DNA from: an uncultured Verrucomicrobiota bacterium
GTDB taxonomy: Bacteria > Verrucomicrobiota > Verrucomicrobiia > Limisphaerales > JADLHS01
Assembly (NCBI GenBank): GCA_903828255.1
Contig: CAIKLQ010000841.1
Span: forward strand, 1-63,432
DNA: 63,432 bases
Direction of reading: 5' to 3'
Both the position numbers and the translations under genes were made by a program. Below, piece by piece: positions 18,559-27,577 of this stretch. Each line of letters opens with the position of its first letter. Position 1 is the stretch's first letter. The notes under the pieces were generated by a model. The model worked only from the letters and a program-made list of their open reading frames with translations, had not been told where the DNA came from and ran no database searches.

Positions 18559-18993
18559 ATGCGACACCAAAAATTTACACCGCGCGCGGACTACCGCATT
18601 GCCGAAAGCCTGCGCGCCAAAGCCTCCGGCAGCCTCTCGGAGCAATTTCCAGAATTGAAGGCCCTGACGGTGGAATTCGCATACTTCAGCCCGGAAGGCG
18701 TCACCCGCAACAGCAAAATCAAGTACACCGTCAACCCCGCTTTCGCCAAGTCCGTGTTCCGCCTGGATTGCATGAACCCCGAATGTGTGGCCGGCGATTT
18801 TGATTTGAGCGCGGTGATCGCCCAAGCCGTGGCCGCGCGCCAAGCCACCGCCACTGGTGAGATGTGCTGCCAGGGTTGGCTGAGCAAAACCACCATTGAC
18901 CGCGTCCATTGCCACAACCTCCTGCGCTACGAACTCAGCCTGACCTACGAAAAAAGCGCGCCAGCCGGGATTCCTGAATTGCAGGCCGTCTGA
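18559..18993 (+). CDS. Conserved hypothetical protein with paired cysteines
   Basis: From the ATG at 18559 the protein has 144 residues. The upstream frame to 18367 is open but the promoter-like -10 lies inside it. The N-terminal half is basic and alpha/beta. The C-terminal half has CMNPECVAGDFDLS, CCQGWLSKTTIDRVHCHNL, so five to six Cys/His residues could bind a metal ion. The function is unknown. Its position after an extended -10 promoter with no partner genes suggests a single-gene transcript. Confidence 0.65.
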   Translation: MRHQKFTPRADYRIAESLRAKASGSLSEQFPELKALTVEFAYFSPEGVTRNSKIKYTVNPAFAKSVFRLDCMNPECVAGDFDLSAVIAQAVAARQATATGEMCCQGWLSKTTIDRVHCHNLLRYELSLTYEKSAPAGIPELQAV

Positions 18994-19230
18994 CTCTGAC
19001 AGCCACGAAACCGGGAAGCTTGGTCGGGCGAATTATCGCTGTGGCGACAGGAGTTAGGCCGCCGGCAAAAACTTGGGGCCGCGCGCGCTTGAGCCGGGAC
19101 ATCCGCCAGCGACTCCGTCGGCGTCCCTGCGGCAAGCTCAACCCAGCTTTTGCCGACTTGACGCCCCAAACCGCTCCCCTACCCTGCGTTCGCGTTCGCG
19201 AAAATTTAATCCATAAATCACAAAACCAAC

Positions 19231-20886
19231 ATGAAACCGTCTGCCAAACCATCTTTTCCAAAACTCAAACGAAACCAAGTTCAACTCATCGCCAGTGGCG
19301 ATCTCCGCCTCTCGGCCAACCAAGTTTGCTGGCCCGCGCAAAAGGAGATGGAGGACGCACTCTGCGCGGCCCTCAGAGCCGAAGGCTTTGAGGTTGTCCG
19401 CGCCCACGCCTACGACGCGGAAGCCAAGCACGGATTCATTGATTCCCAGCGCAAAGGCATGGAAGTCTTCAAGCACATTGACCCAACCGCACCGATCATC
19501 GTGGCCGAAGCGGTCTGGCAATACTCGCATCACGTCCTCGCCGGACTCACCACTCATCGCGGACCGATTCTGACCGTTGCGAACTGGTCCGGCACCTGGC
19601 CCGGCCTCGTCGGCATGTTGAACTTGAACGGCTCGCTCACGAAGCAAGGCGTGAAATACTCGACGCTCTGGAGCCAGGATTTCACCGACGCCTATTTTCA
19701 ATCGCGACTCCACCAGTGGCTCACGACCGGCAAGTGTTCGCATAAAACCGATCACGTTAAGCCGCTCGCCAAAGTCAAAGTACCCGGCGACGCGCGGAAA
19801 ACTGGCGAAGCTCTCGCCGCCCGGCTGCAAAGCGAAAAGGCCATCATGGGCATCTTCGACGAAGGCTGCATGGGCATGTTCAACGCCATCATCCCAGACG
19901 ATTTGCTCCACGCGACCGGCGTCTTCAAGGAACGCCTTAGCCAGTCTGCGCTTTACTTCGAGAGCACGCAGGTCAGCGAGGCCGAAGCCCGGGGCTGCCG
20001 CTCTTGGATGGAAGCGCGTGGAATGAAATTTCACACCGGGCCGACGGACGCCACGGACCTCACGGACGAACAAATCCTGTGGCAGTGCAAGACCTACATC
20101 GCCGCGTTGCGCATCGCGGATGACTTTGGCTGTGACTGCATCGGGATTCAATATCAGCAAGGATTGAAAGATGTCCTGCCCGCGAGCGATCTGGTCGAAG
20201 GTACCCTGAACAACTCGGAACGCCCGCCGGTGAAATCGCGTGATGGCCGCCGCGTCCTGTTCGAGGGCGAACCGCTGGTGCATTTCAACGAGGTAGATGA
20301 ATGTGCGGGCCTGGACGGTTTGTTGACCTACCGCGTGCATCAAGCGCTTGGCCAACCGGTCGAAAATACGCTGCACGATATTCGGTGGGGCGACGCCGAC
20401 CGAACCGGCAGCGTGGCGGATTACGTATGGGTTTTCCTCATCAGCGGTGCCGCGCCGCCGGCGCATTTCATTGGCGGCTGGGCGGGCGCGGAAGGCTTTC
20501 GCCAGCCGGCGATGTATTTCCCCAAAGGTGGCAGCACGCTGCGCGGCATCTCCAAGCCCGGCGAAATCGTTTGGTCGCGAATCTACGTTGCGAACCACGC
20601 CCTCAACATGGACATCGGCCGCGCAAAAGTGGTGGAATTGCCGCGCGAAGAGACCGAGCGCCGCTGGCAAGCGACCACGCCGCCGTGGCCGATCATGCAC
20701 GCCGTCACCTACGGCGTCTCGCGCGACCAGATGATGGCCCGGCACAAGGCCAACCACATCCAAGTCGCCTACGCCAAGGACGCCAAAGCCGCCGACCAGT
20801 GCGCGCTGACGAAGGCCGCCATGGCTGGGGCGCTCGGCATCAAGGTGAATCTCTGCGGCACAAAGGCGAACGGCAGGAGTTGGTAG
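19231..20886 (+). CDS. L-fucose/L-arabinose isomerase superfamily protein
   Basis: A 551-residue cytoplasmic protein of the fucose-isomerase-like fold, which interconverts aldose and ketose sugars with a divalent metal. Family features include [19 protein letters not shown] at the start, [34 protein letters not shown] and [17 protein letters not shown]. The Glu and Asp of the last two segments are candidate metal ligands. The C-terminal third ([20 protein letters not shown]) matches the substrate-binding lid part. The substrate is not determined, but nearby sulfatase and fucosidase-like genes make L-fucose or a related deoxy sugar plausible. Confidence 0.75.
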   Translation: MKPSAKPSFPKLKRNQVQLIASGDLRLSANQVCWPAQKEMEDALCAALRAEGFEVVRAHAYDAEAKHGFIDSQRKGMEVFKHIDPTAPIIVAEAVWQYSHHVLAGLTTHRGPILTVANWSGTWPGLVGMLNLNGSLTKQGVKYSTLWSQDFTDAYFQSRLHQWLTTGKCSHKTDHVKPLAKVKVPGDARKTGEALAARLQSEKAIMGIFDEGCMGMFNAIIPDDLLHATGVFKERLSQSALYFESTQVSEAEARGCRSWMEARGMKFHTGPTDATDLTDEQILWQCKTYIAALRIADDFGCDCIGIQYQQGLKDVLPASDLVEGTLNNSERPPVKSRDGRRVLFEGEPLVHFNEVDECAGLDGLLTYRVHQALGQPVENTLHDIRWGDADRTGSVADYVWVFLISGAAPPAHFIGGWAGAEGFRQPAMYFPKGGSTLRGISKPGEIVWSRIYVANHALNMDIGRAKVVELPREETERRWQATTPPWPIMHAVTYGVSRDQMMARHKANHIQVAYAKDAKAADQCALTKAAMAGALGIKVNLCGTKANGRSW

Positions 20887-21189
20887 CCCAATATGCCCCG
20901 CATGATGATCCTGACAGGGAAATCCCGCTGACCTGATCCACGCCGCCCTTTCTCCACCACCCGCTGCAACGCGTGAGTCCCGTTGCGGCGGTGCTTGCGC
21001 CCGGGTGTAACCGGTAATTGAAAAGTGCGGCTGCGATCAGCGGGAGCGCCTACGCGTTTGACCTCGAATGGATAGGCGGAACTCTACTCGGCAACAGAAT
21101 GGGAATCTGCGCCAGCGCCCGTGGTTGATTCCCGGATCCGCTAAAGCACGAACCCGGCAGAACCACAAAGGGTCAAGGGCGAGGTTCCA
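20887..21189. other. Convergent intergenic stretch, nothing recognised
   Basis: About 300 bp between the converging isomerase and serS genes. I see no clear hairpin with a T-run and no coding frame. Confidence 0.4.
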
Positions 21190-22491
21190 TCACGCTTGAA
21201 TTCGTTCGCTTTTCAAATACGGCTGCAACGCTGGCGGGATCAAGATGCTGCCATCCACCTGTTGATACGTTTCCACGAGCGCCACAAACAGCCGCGCCAA
21301 CGCCGTGCCGCTGCCATTGAGAACGTGCGGAAAACGGTTTTCGCCAGTCTCGTCCTTGAAGCGCAGATTCATCCGACGCGCCTGGAAGTCTTCGCAATTT
21401 GACACGCTCGAAACTTCGAGGTAGCTCCCCTGCCCCGCCGCCCACACTTCGATGTCGTAAGTCTTCGCGCTCGCAAATCCCATGTCGCCGGTGCAGAGCT
21501 GCACCACGCGATAATGCAGTCCGAGCAATTGCAAAATGCGCTCGGCGTTGGCGAGCATCTTCTCGTGTTCGGCGTAGCCGTCCTCGGGCTTGACGATTTT
21601 GATCAACTCCACCTTGTCAAACTGATGCACGCGAATCATCCCGCGCGTGCCGACCCCCGCCGCGCCCGCCTCGCCGCGAAAACAGGGCGTGTAGGCGCAG
21701 TAGCAGATCGGTAATTGCTTCTCCGCCAAAAGTTCCTCGCGATGAATGTTCGCGACCGGCGTCTCGGCGGTCGGAATCAAATACAACTTGCCGAGTTCCG
21801 CCACCTTATCGCCTTCCGCCACGCCGTAGTATTGATCTTTGAACTTGGGAAATTGCCCGACCCCGACAAGGCAGTGCTCCCCCACCATGAACGGCGGCGA
21901 AACCTCCGTGTAACCATGCTCCGTCGAGTGCAGGTCGAGCATGAATTGAATGAGCGCCCGCTCCAGCTTCGCGCCCCAGTTCGTGTAGAGAATGAATCCG
22001 CTGCCGGCCAACTTCGCGCCGCGCGCGAAATCCACCAGCTTGAGCGCGTCGCACAACTCGACGTGCGACTTTGGCGTGAAGGTGAAGTTCGGTTTCTCGC
22101 CGAACGTGCGAACGACGGGATTGTCTTCTGCGGTCGTGCCCAAGGGAACGGATTCGTGCGGGAGATTCGGCAATTGCAGCATCAACGTATCCCGCTTGGC
22201 CTCCGCCGCCTTCGCCTCGGCGTCCAGCGCAGCGATCTGATCTCCCAAATGCTTCGTCTCCGCTTTCTTCGCCTCGGCGTCGGCCAGTTTCTTCTGGCCC
22301 ATCAACGCGCCGATTTCTTTCGACACGCGATTTCGCGTCGCTTTAAACGCCTCCACCTCGGCCAACGCTTTGCGCCGCGCCTCGTCCGCCTGCAATATCC
22401 CGTCAATGAGTTTTTCGTCGCCGGCCCCACGGGTGGCCAGGCGTTCCCGCACAAAGTCGGGCTTTTCGCGAATGAATTTGATGTCGAGCAC
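21190..22491 (-). CDS. serS: Seryl-tRNA synthetase
   Basis: Class II aminoacyl-tRNA synthetase that charges tRNA-Ser. The N-terminal coiled-coil arm (about residues 25-110; KALAEVEAFKATRNRVSKEI and AEAKAAEAKRDTLMLQ) is followed by the catalytic domain with motif 2 (RGMIRVHQFDKVELIK) and motif 3 (NGSGTALARLFVALVETYQ). I choose the GTG at 22491, which gives the normal N-terminus (V/M)LDIKFIREKPDFVRERL and 433 residues; the ATG at 22536 would add 15 residues not typical of the family. It diverges from the SRP RNA/dnaX unit. Confidence 0.92.
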   Translation of the reverse strand: MLDIKFIREKPDFVRERLATRGAGDEKLIDGILQADEARRKALAEVEAFKATRNRVSKEIGALMGQKKLADAEAKKAETKHLGDQIAALDAEAKAAEAKRDTLMLQLPNLPHESVPLGTTAEDNPVVRTFGEKPNFTFTPKSHVELCDALKLVDFARGAKLAGSGFILYTNWGAKLERALIQFMLDLHSTEHGYTEVSPPFMVGEHCLVGVGQFPKFKDQYYGVAEGDKVAELGKLYLIPTAETPVANIHREELLAEKQLPICYCAYTPCFRGEAGAAGVGTRGMIRVHQFDKVELIKIVKPEDGYAEHEKMLANAERILQLLGLHYRVVQLCTGDMGFASAKTYDIEVWAAGQGSYLEVSSVSNCEDFQARRMNLRFKDETGENRFPHVLNGSGTALARLFVALVETYQQVDGSILIPPALQPYLKSERIQA

Positions 22492-22673
22492 GCGCGGATT
22501 ATAGGAACCGCCATTCGAGTCGCAAGCCTGCGGCACGCGGCACGCCGAGGCGGTGCGATCTCAGTCACCGCGTGCGGCGGCGCATCAGACGGCCGTCCAA
22601 CCTGTCCAACCCGTCTGCCGTTGTCCCGTGATTTCGCTTGAAGCCCCCGCCGCGCTCCCGCACAGTTTATCGC

Positions 22674-22766
22674 GTCAGGGCCCACGGACTGTGGACTTAC
22701 GAACCCCGCCAGGGCCGGAAGGCAGCAACGGTAGTTTGCTCGACATCTGCCGTGGTCACCCTGGCA
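22674..22766 (+). ncRNA. ffs: Signal recognition particle RNA, small bacterial type
   Basis: The conserved tip CCAGGGCCGGAAGGCAGCA lies at about 22709-22727, matching the SRP54-binding domain IV loop (GGAAGGxAGCA). It is enclosed by pairing arms: CAGGG (22676-22680) with CCCTG (22759-22763) and CCACGG (22682-22687) with CCGTGG (22750-22755). The RNA binds Ffh to direct membrane proteins to the translocon. Its location just upstream of dnaX-ebfC-recR is a common bacterial order. Confidence 0.92.
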
Positions 22767-22774
22767 TTTCTCTA

Positions 22775-22866
22775 AATGAAGAATCTAAAATGAAGAATGA
22801 AGAAACCACCGCAGCCGGGCTGATCGGGTTTGTCTCCCATTCTTCATTTTTCATTTTTCATTCCTC
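22775..22866. repeat. Inverted pair of heptamer arrays between ffs and dnaX
   Basis: The first array is AATGAAG, AATCTAA, AATGAAG, AATGAAG (22775-22802). The second is ATTCTTC, ATTTTTC, ATTTTTC, ATTCCTC (22839-22866). They are roughly inverted copies of the same seven-base unit, separated by 36 bp, and together could form a long A/T-rich hairpin. It ends 6 bp before the dnaX start codon. Confidence 0.65.
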
Positions 22867-22872
22867 CTTCGC

Positions 22873-24693
22873 ATGAGCTATCAAGTCATAGCCCGCAAAT
22901 ACCGTCCGCAGCGTTTCGCCGACGTCGTCGGTCAGGAACACGTCACGCAGACGCTGGCCAATGCCATCGAGCAGAAACGCATCGCACACGCCTACCTCTT
23001 TTGCGGTCCGCGCGGCACGGGCAAGACCACGGTCGCCCGCATCTTCGCCAAATGCCTCAACTGCACCGACGGCCCGAGCGTGGAGTTCGCCGCCAACGAT
23101 TCCCGCTGCATTGAAATCACCGAAGGCCGCGCGCTGGATGTGCTGGAAATCGACGGCGCGAGCAACAACGGCGTCGAGCAGGTGCGCGAGTTGCGCGAGA
23201 CGTGCAAGTACGCGCCCGCCTCGATGAAGTTCAAGATTTACATCATTGACGAAGTTCACATGCTCTCGACGGCGGCGTTCAACGCGTTGCTCAAGACGCT
23301 CGAAGAACCGCCCGCGCATGTGAAGTTCATGTTCGCCACGACCGATCCGGAAAAGGTCCTGCCCACGATTCTCTCCCGCTGCCAGCGCTTCGATCTGCGC
23401 CGCATCCCCTCCGCGCTCATCGTCAAGCACCTCGCTCTGATTGCGAGCCAGGAAAAGGTGACAATTGACGAGCCCGCGCTATTCGCCATCGCGCGCGGCG
23501 CGGACGGCGGCATGAGGGATGCCGAATCCACGCTTGATCAACTCATCAGCTTTTGCGGCGAAAAGATTGAGGAGCCCGACGTGCTCTCCATGTTCGGCCT
23601 CGCCGCGCAAGGCCAGATTCTCGAACTCAGCCGCGCCGTGCTCGCGGGCGAAATCCCAACCGCCCTCCAGCAGTTGAACGAACTGGCACAGCACGGCAAA
23701 GACCTCGGTCGCCTAGTGGGCGATCTCCTCAACCATTTTCGCAACTTGCTCATTTTTCAAGTTTCGCGCGGCGACGTGAACATGCTGGAAGTTTCCGAAG
23801 CCGAAGTCGCGGCGCTCAAAACCCAAGCCGCGATGGCCAGCACGGAAGGCTTTACCCGCATCCTGGAAGTCCTCGCCGACGCGGAGTTGCGGCTGCGCGA
23901 CGCCGCATCGAAGAAGATTCTGATCGAAGTCACGCTGCTCAAAGCCATCGAAGCCCGCAGCGCGGTCAATCTGGATGCGGTGTTGAAACAGTTGAACGCG
24001 TTGCGTGGCTCTGGGAGCGCGGGCGTCTCGCCGGCAGTCGCCGCGTCGCCGACAATTGTAACGCGGCCCACCGCGGCCCCGTCCCCTGCGCAAACGGTCG
24101 CTGCTGGAGTGACTTCGGCGCCACAGCGGAACCCGCCCCCTGCCATCGTTTCAGCGCCAACCGCGCCAACCGCGCCAGCCGTGCTCGCCGAAACCCCCGG
24201 CAGCCCCGCCGCTTTGGAAGAACTCTGGGCGCGATTGATCGAAGCTGTGGGCCGAGTGAGTCCGTTCACGCGCACATACCTCGTGGATGCCTATCCCGCA
24301 GCCTTCAAGGGAAGTGTTTTCACCATCGGCTTCGACCCGGAGTTTGCGGATCAACTTGGTTTGGTGGACAACGCGCGCAATCACACACTGCTGCAAACCA
24401 AACTCGCCGAACTCGGTCACCCAAACACGCAGCTCAGGTTCGTGAAAGCCGAAGCGCCTGCGGGCCGCGGGGCCGTTGCTGCGCCAACCGTGCCTGCGGT
24501 GCCACCTGCGGCTCCCGTCGCACCCAAGCCAAACGAAGGCACGGCAAAAACCAACGAACCCAAAACCGCCCCAGCACCAGCGAGGGAGAAGTCCGCCTCC
24601 GTGCCGTTCAACAAGGACGATTTCAAGAACGACCCACTCATCCAAAAAGCTTTGGAAGTTTTCAAAGGCCAGATTGTCGAAGTCCGCGCCTAA
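22873..24693 (+). CDS. dnaX: DNA polymerase III subunit gamma/tau
   Basis: A 606-residue clamp-loader ATPase. Residues 1-230 are the AAA+ module: Walker A GPRGTGKTT (Lys51), zinc-site cysteines at 61, 64 and 79, DEVHMLSTAAFNALLKTLEE and the arginine-finger region LSRCQRFDLRR. A helical collar domain follows to about residue 370, then a Pro/Ala-rich linker (about 375-440) and a C-terminal tau-like domain (EELWARLIEAVGRVSPFTRT). No obvious A-run for a programmed frameshift is visible, so the short gamma form may not be made. It is followed by ebfC and recR in one operon. Confidence 0.93.
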   Translation: MSYQVIARKYRPQRFADVVGQEHVTQTLANAIEQKRIAHAYLFCGPRGTGKTTVARIFAKCLNCTDGPSVEFAANDSRCIEITEGRALDVLEIDGASNNGVEQVRELRETCKYAPASMKFKIYIIDEVHMLSTAAFNALLKTLEEPPAHVKFMFATTDPEKVLPTILSRCQRFDLRRIPSALIVKHLALIASQEKVTIDEPALFAIARGADGGMRDAESTLDQLISFCGEKIEEPDVLSMFGLAAQGQILELSRAVLAGEIPTALQQLNELAQHGKDLGRLVGDLLNHFRNLLIFQVSRGDVNMLEVSEAEVAALKTQAAMASTEGFTRILEVLADAELRLRDAASKKILIEVTLLKAIEARSAVNLDAVLKQLNALRGSGSAGVSPAVAASPTIVTRPTAAPSPAQTVAAGVTSAPQRNPPPAIVSAPTAPTAPAVLAETPGSPAALEELWARLIEAVGRVSPFTRTYLVDAYPAAFKGSVFTIGFDPEFADQLGLVDNARNHTLLQTKLAELGHPNTQLRFVKAEAPAGRGAVAAPTVPAVPPAAPVAPKPNEGTAKTNEPKTAPAPAREKSASVPFNKDDFKNDPLIQKALEVFKGQIVEVRA

Positions 24694-24719
24694 CCCTCAA
24701 CCCCCAACCCTCAACTCCT
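24692..24719. repeat. Heptamer array AACCCTC
   Basis: Four seven-base units, AACCCTC, AACCCCC, AACCCTC and AACTCCT, fill almost the whole dnaX-ebfC gap and begin inside the dnaX stop codon. The same unit on the other strand lies in rfbB. Confidence 0.65.
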
Positions 24720-24725
24720 TCACCT

Positions 24726-25037
24726 ATGTCCAGCCTCGGCAAACTCATGAAACAAGCTGCGCGCGCCCAGCAGCAGATGGAACAAATCCAGACCCAACTC
24801 GCGACCCGCACGGTCGAAGCCACCAGCGGCGGCGGGGCGGTCAAAGTCGTCGTCAAGTGCGACGGCACAATCACCTCGGTAAAAATTGACCCCCAGGCGC
24901 TCAACCCGTCCGACGCCCAGTTGCTCGAAGACATGATTCTCACGGCCGCCAACCAAGCGTTGGGTCAGGCCAAAGACATCTCCAACTCCGAAATGGGCAA
25001 GGTCACGGCGGGACTCAACCTGCCGGGAATGATGTAG
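24726..25037 (+). CDS. ebfC: Nucleoid-associated protein, YbaB/EbfC family
   Basis: A 103-residue small DNA-binding protein. The N-terminal helix (MSSLGKLMKQAARAQQQMEQ) is typical, followed by TVEATSGGGAVKVVVKCDGTITSVKIDPQ and a C-terminal helix that ends in a Gly/Met-rich tail (GLNLPGMM). YbaB/EbfC dimers bind DNA as tweezers and influence nucleoid structure. The dnaX-ebfC-recR order is widely conserved. Confidence 0.92.
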   Translation: MSSLGKLMKQAARAQQQMEQIQTQLATRTVEATSGGGAVKVVVKCDGTITSVKIDPQALNPSDAQLLEDMILTAANQALGQAKDISNSEMGKVTAGLNLPGMM

Positions 25038-25042
25038 CCCCC

Positions 25043-25117
25043 GCTCGTTCTCGCTCTCGTCCTTGTCCTCGCAATCGAAAACCCGGGACGAGGAAGAGGG
25101 CGAGAACGAGGACGAGC
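25043..25117 (+). repeat. Long imperfect hairpin between ebfC and recR
   Basis: The left arm (25043-25071) and right arm (25089-25117) match in 24 of 29 positions, and several mismatches would be G-U pairs in RNA. The arms are hexamer-like repeats (CTCGTT/CTCGCT and GAGAAC/GAGGAC types) around a 17-base loop. The right arm ends 1 base before the recR ATG, so it covers the usual ribosome-binding region. Confidence 0.6.
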
Positions 25118-25118
25118 C

Positions 25119-25721
25119 ATGAGCGCAATCCCGGAGCCGGTTGTTTCCCTCATAGCCGCGATGAGCCGCCTTCCCGGCATCGGGCCGCGCTCCGCCGAGC
25201 GCATCGCGTTGCATCTTGTCCAAACCGATTCGGTCGCGGTGCGGCAACTGGCCGACGCCATTCTCCAGGCCCGGGAGCGTATCCAGTTTTGCTCGACTTG
25301 CGGCGCGTTGACCGAGAAATCGCCCTGCCCCATCTGCGACGACGCGCGCCGCGACGGCGCGTTGATTTGCCTCGTCGAGCGCGCGGTGGACATCCTCAGC
25401 ATCGAAAAATCCGGAACCTTTCGCGGCAAGTTTCACGTGCTCGGCGGAAGAATTTCCCCATTAGACGGCGTTGAGCCGGAAGACCTGCGCATCGCCGATT
25501 TGGAAAAGCGCCTCACGCACGAACCGATCCGGGAAGTCGTCATCGCGCTCAGCACAGACGTGGAAGGCGACGCCACGAGCTACTACCTGGCCAAGCGCCT
25601 AGCTCGCTCCGGCCTCAAAATTTCCCGCATCGCCTACGGCCTGCCCGCCGGCAGCGGCTTGGAATACGCCGACGAACTGACATTAAGCCGCGCGCTCGAA
25701 GGGCGGAGGGAGATGAATTGA
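25119..25721 (+). CDS. recR: Recombination protein RecR
   Basis: A 200-residue protein of the RecFOR recombinational repair pathway, helping to load RecA on gapped DNA. It has the helix-hairpin-helix LPGIGPRSAERIALHL (near 18-33), the zinc finger CSTCGALTEKSPCPIC, a Toprim domain with ERAVDILSIEKSG and LSTDVEGDATSYYLA, and the C-terminal YGLPAGSGLEYADELTLSRAL. The start at 25119 fits the family N-terminus; the region before it is occupied by a hairpin, so initiation may be unusual. Confidence 0.93.
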   Translation: MSAIPEPVVSLIAAMSRLPGIGPRSAERIALHLVQTDSVAVRQLADAILQARERIQFCSTCGALTEKSPCPICDDARRDGALICLVERAVDILSIEKSGTFRGKFHVLGGRISPLDGVEPEDLRIADLEKRLTHEPIREVVIALSTDVEGDATSYYLAKRLARSGLKISRIAYGLPAGSGLEYADELTLSRALEGRREMN

Positions 25722-25771
25722 TGCCGCCATCTGAGAAATGTTGCCTCAAGTAATCGGTCATACCAACCCCC

Positions 25772-26416
25772 ATGCCCCCACCCACCATCGTCGTCTTCGA
25801 TCTCGGCAAAGTCCTATTGGATTTTGATTACTCCATCGCCGGCCGTCGCGTTGCCGCGCAAACGCAGCTTTCCGATTCCGAGGTGCAAAAGTTTCTCGAT
25901 CAGTCTCCGCTCCTCTACCGTTTTGAAACCGGATTGATGACCCAGCAGCAGTTCTTTGAAGAAGTGCAGCGGCAAACAAGCTTTCGCGGCAGCTTCGAGG
26001 AGTTCGGCGGATTCTTTGCCGACATCTTCTCGGAAATCCCGCCCATGATCGAACTCCACGCGGCCCTGCGCCGCAAAGGCATCCCGACTTACATCTTCTC
26101 CAACACGAACGCCCTCGCGATGGTTCACGTCCGTCACAACTTCCCGTTCTTCGCGAACTTCGATGGCTACATCCTCTCCTACGAGGTCAAAGCCATGAAG
26201 CCCGACGCAAAAATCTACGCCGCCTTGGAAGAAATGACCGGTCGGCACGGCGCGGAGATTCTGTATCTCGATGACCGCCCGGAAAACGTGGAAGCCGGCG
26301 CGGCGCGCGGCTGGCAAGTCATCCTACATACCGACCCGACCCAAACCCGCACTGCCATCGAGCGACTGGGATTGCTCGCTGGAGCCGGAGCACCGAACGC
26401 TAATCTGCTCCAGTGA
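25772..26416 (+). CDS. HAD-superfamily hydrolase (YihX-like phosphatase)
   Basis: A 214-residue haloacid-dehalogenase-like protein. Motif 1 is VVFDLGKVLLDFD, with the first Asp as nucleophile; motif 2 is the SNTN of IFSNTNALAM, motif 3 is the Lys in KAMKPDAKIY, and motif 4 is LYLDDRPENVEAG. The order and spacing resemble YihX-type sugar-phosphate phosphatases with a helical cap. The substrate is not determined. It converges with the mraZ-side genes, which end 16 bp away. Confidence 0.82.
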   Translation: MPPPTIVVFDLGKVLLDFDYSIAGRRVAAQTQLSDSEVQKFLDQSPLLYRFETGLMTQQQFFEEVQRQTSFRGSFEEFGGFFADIFSEIPPMIELHAALRRKGIPTYIFSNTNALAMVHVRHNFPFFANFDGYILSYEVKAMKPDAKIYAALEEMTGRHGAEILYLDDRPENVEAGAARGWQVILHTDPTQTRTAIERLGLLAGAGAPNANLLQ

Positions 26417-26432
26417 CGAAGCCTCGACCGTA

Positions 26433-26639
26433 TCAAACAACTCCGGAAACAGCTTTTGCAATCCGCTGGCGCCAGAACCGATACTTCTCGGCGTTCTCTT
26501 CCAGATCTTCGTGACGCAAGACCTGGAGATGAATCAAACACCATTCCAGCACCGCCAGGCCGGCAATGAGCAGGCCAGCCAAAACGGTGACCCGGGATGG
26601 GGCGGTGGTTTTCGGGCGAACTGGAGGAATGTTAGTCAT
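26433..26639 (-). CDS. Short membrane protein like the N-terminal anchor of FtsI/PBP2
   Basis: A 68-residue protein with one membrane helix (VTVLAGLLIAGLAVLEW) followed by CLIHLQVLRHEDLEENAEKY. This strongly recalls the start of class B penicillin-binding proteins (anchor helix, then LQVxRHxxLxxxAEK). The sequence stops where the real enzyme would continue into its periplasmic domain, so it is a stub or a separate small protein. AGGGAG five bases before the ATG is a good ribosome binding site. Its position two genes after mraZ is where dcw clusters often have ftsI. Confidence 0.5.
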   Translation of the reverse strand: MTNIPPVRPKTTAPSRVTVLAGLLIAGLAVLEWCLIHLQVLRHEDLEENAEKYRFWRQRIAKAVSGVV

Positions 26640-26657
26640 GCTGACTCCCTGGATCGC

Positions 26658-27077
26658 TTAGGGTCGGCGAGGTGGAAGCCCGTGGGAAGCGGGGCTGCGT
26701 TGTAAGTCCCGCGGCAGAGACTGCTGGCGAAGTAACTCGGCCATGAGTTCCGCTTCCCGCGCCTCGTCCAACCGATGTCGCTCCTGCCACTGGCGCTGCT
26801 GCGCTTCCGCGGCAGAAACCAAGCGGCTCATGCGGTACAATTCGCGACGGTGCTCGATCTCGCGAAAGACACAAAACACGAGCACGATGAAGATCGCCAC
26901 CGCGTAACAAGCGAGTTGGGTGAAACGACTCCGCTTTTGGACGGATCCGAATTCGCCCGCCGCAGGCCCGCCATCACCGCCGCTCGCGGCATCGCCAGCA
27001 AATTCATGGTTGGGTTCACGGCAAGCCCCATGGCCCGACGGAATCGGGGCGTAGGCGGCAAAAGGGTTTGTTTTCAT
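26658..27077 (-). CDS. FtsL-like single-pass membrane protein
   Basis: From the ATG at 27077 (overlapping the mraZ stop by 4 bp) this gives 139 residues: a low-complexity Gly/Ala cytoplasmic part (1-49), one membrane helix (FTQLACYAVAIFIVLVFCVF) and a charged coiled-coil segment (REIEHRRELYRMSRLVSAAE onwards). This topology matches FtsL/FtsB-type divisome proteins, which are too divergent to identify by sequence alone. The neighbourhood (mraZ before, an FtsI-like stub after) supports an FtsL identity. An upstream extension to 27158 overlaps mraZ and is not used. Confidence 0.55.
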   Translation of the reverse strand: MKTNPFAAYAPIPSGHGACREPNHEFAGDAASGGDGGPAAGEFGSVQKRSRFTQLACYAVAIFIVLVFCVFREIEHRRELYRMSRLVSAAEAQQRQWQERHRLDEAREAELMAELLRQQSLPRDLQRSPASHGLPPRRP

Positions 27078-27577
27078 AATTGTTCTATCATGGTTGCCAA
27101 CTCGGGCGAGGGCGGTTGTCGTTCGGCTTCTGACAACGCTGGGTTTTCGCAGGGCCAAATCTCGAATTTCGAGAAACGCCCGATCAGCTCTCCCTGCTTC
27201 TCAATGTGCGCCCGAGTCAGGAACTCGGATGGCAAAGGCAGCCGCCCAAACCGATCCAGACTGACCTGACGGACTCGATCATTGAGTTCCCGCTCGAGTT
27301 TCGGAATCAAGCTTTTGTCCGCAGTGTTAGCCCGCAGATCGGAAAGGCTCGTCTCAAAGACCGCCGGCGGGCAAACCACAAAATGATTCTCCGACGCGAT
27401 CAAGACAAAGAACTGGGTTGGCGCTCCCTCCACCCGCCAGCCCGACGGAAGCATGATACGATTGCTGCCATCAATCGCGTGCAGCGAACGTCCGGAGTAC
27501 ATCGTCGCCAGATTTACTGGCGGCGATGTTTTCTCGGCTCGGCCAAGTTGGCTGGAGCTTTGTCGGCGCTTACCCAT
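27074..27577 (-). CDS. mraZ: Transcriptional regulator MraZ
   Basis: The core begins MYSGRSLHAIDGSNRIMLP, the first of two MraZ/AbrB-like repeats, and the second repeat has VSLDRFGRLPLPSEFL. MraZ represses its own division/cell-wall cluster by binding TGGG-type repeats. Two starts are possible: ATG 27577 (AAAGG five bases upstream, 167 aa) and ATG 27502 (standard N-terminus, 142 aa). I give the longer one because of its ribosome binding site, but the shorter matches the family better and leaves the TGGG boxes upstream. The usual partner rsmH (mraW) is missing next to it. Confidence 0.85.
   Translation of the reverse strand: MGKRRQSSSQLGRAEKTSPPVNLATMYSGRSLHAIDGSNRIMLPSGWRVEGAPTQFFVLIASENHFVVCPPAVFETSLSDLRANTADKSLIPKLERELNDRVRQVSLDRFGRLPLPSEFLTRAHIEKQGELIGRFSKFEIWPCENPALSEAERQPPSPELATMIEQL

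Noticed and set aside
19138..20763. A 541-codon minus-strand frame across the fucose-isomerase-like gene
   Set aside because: Antisense shadow; the plus-strand product has family motifs, the minus one has none.
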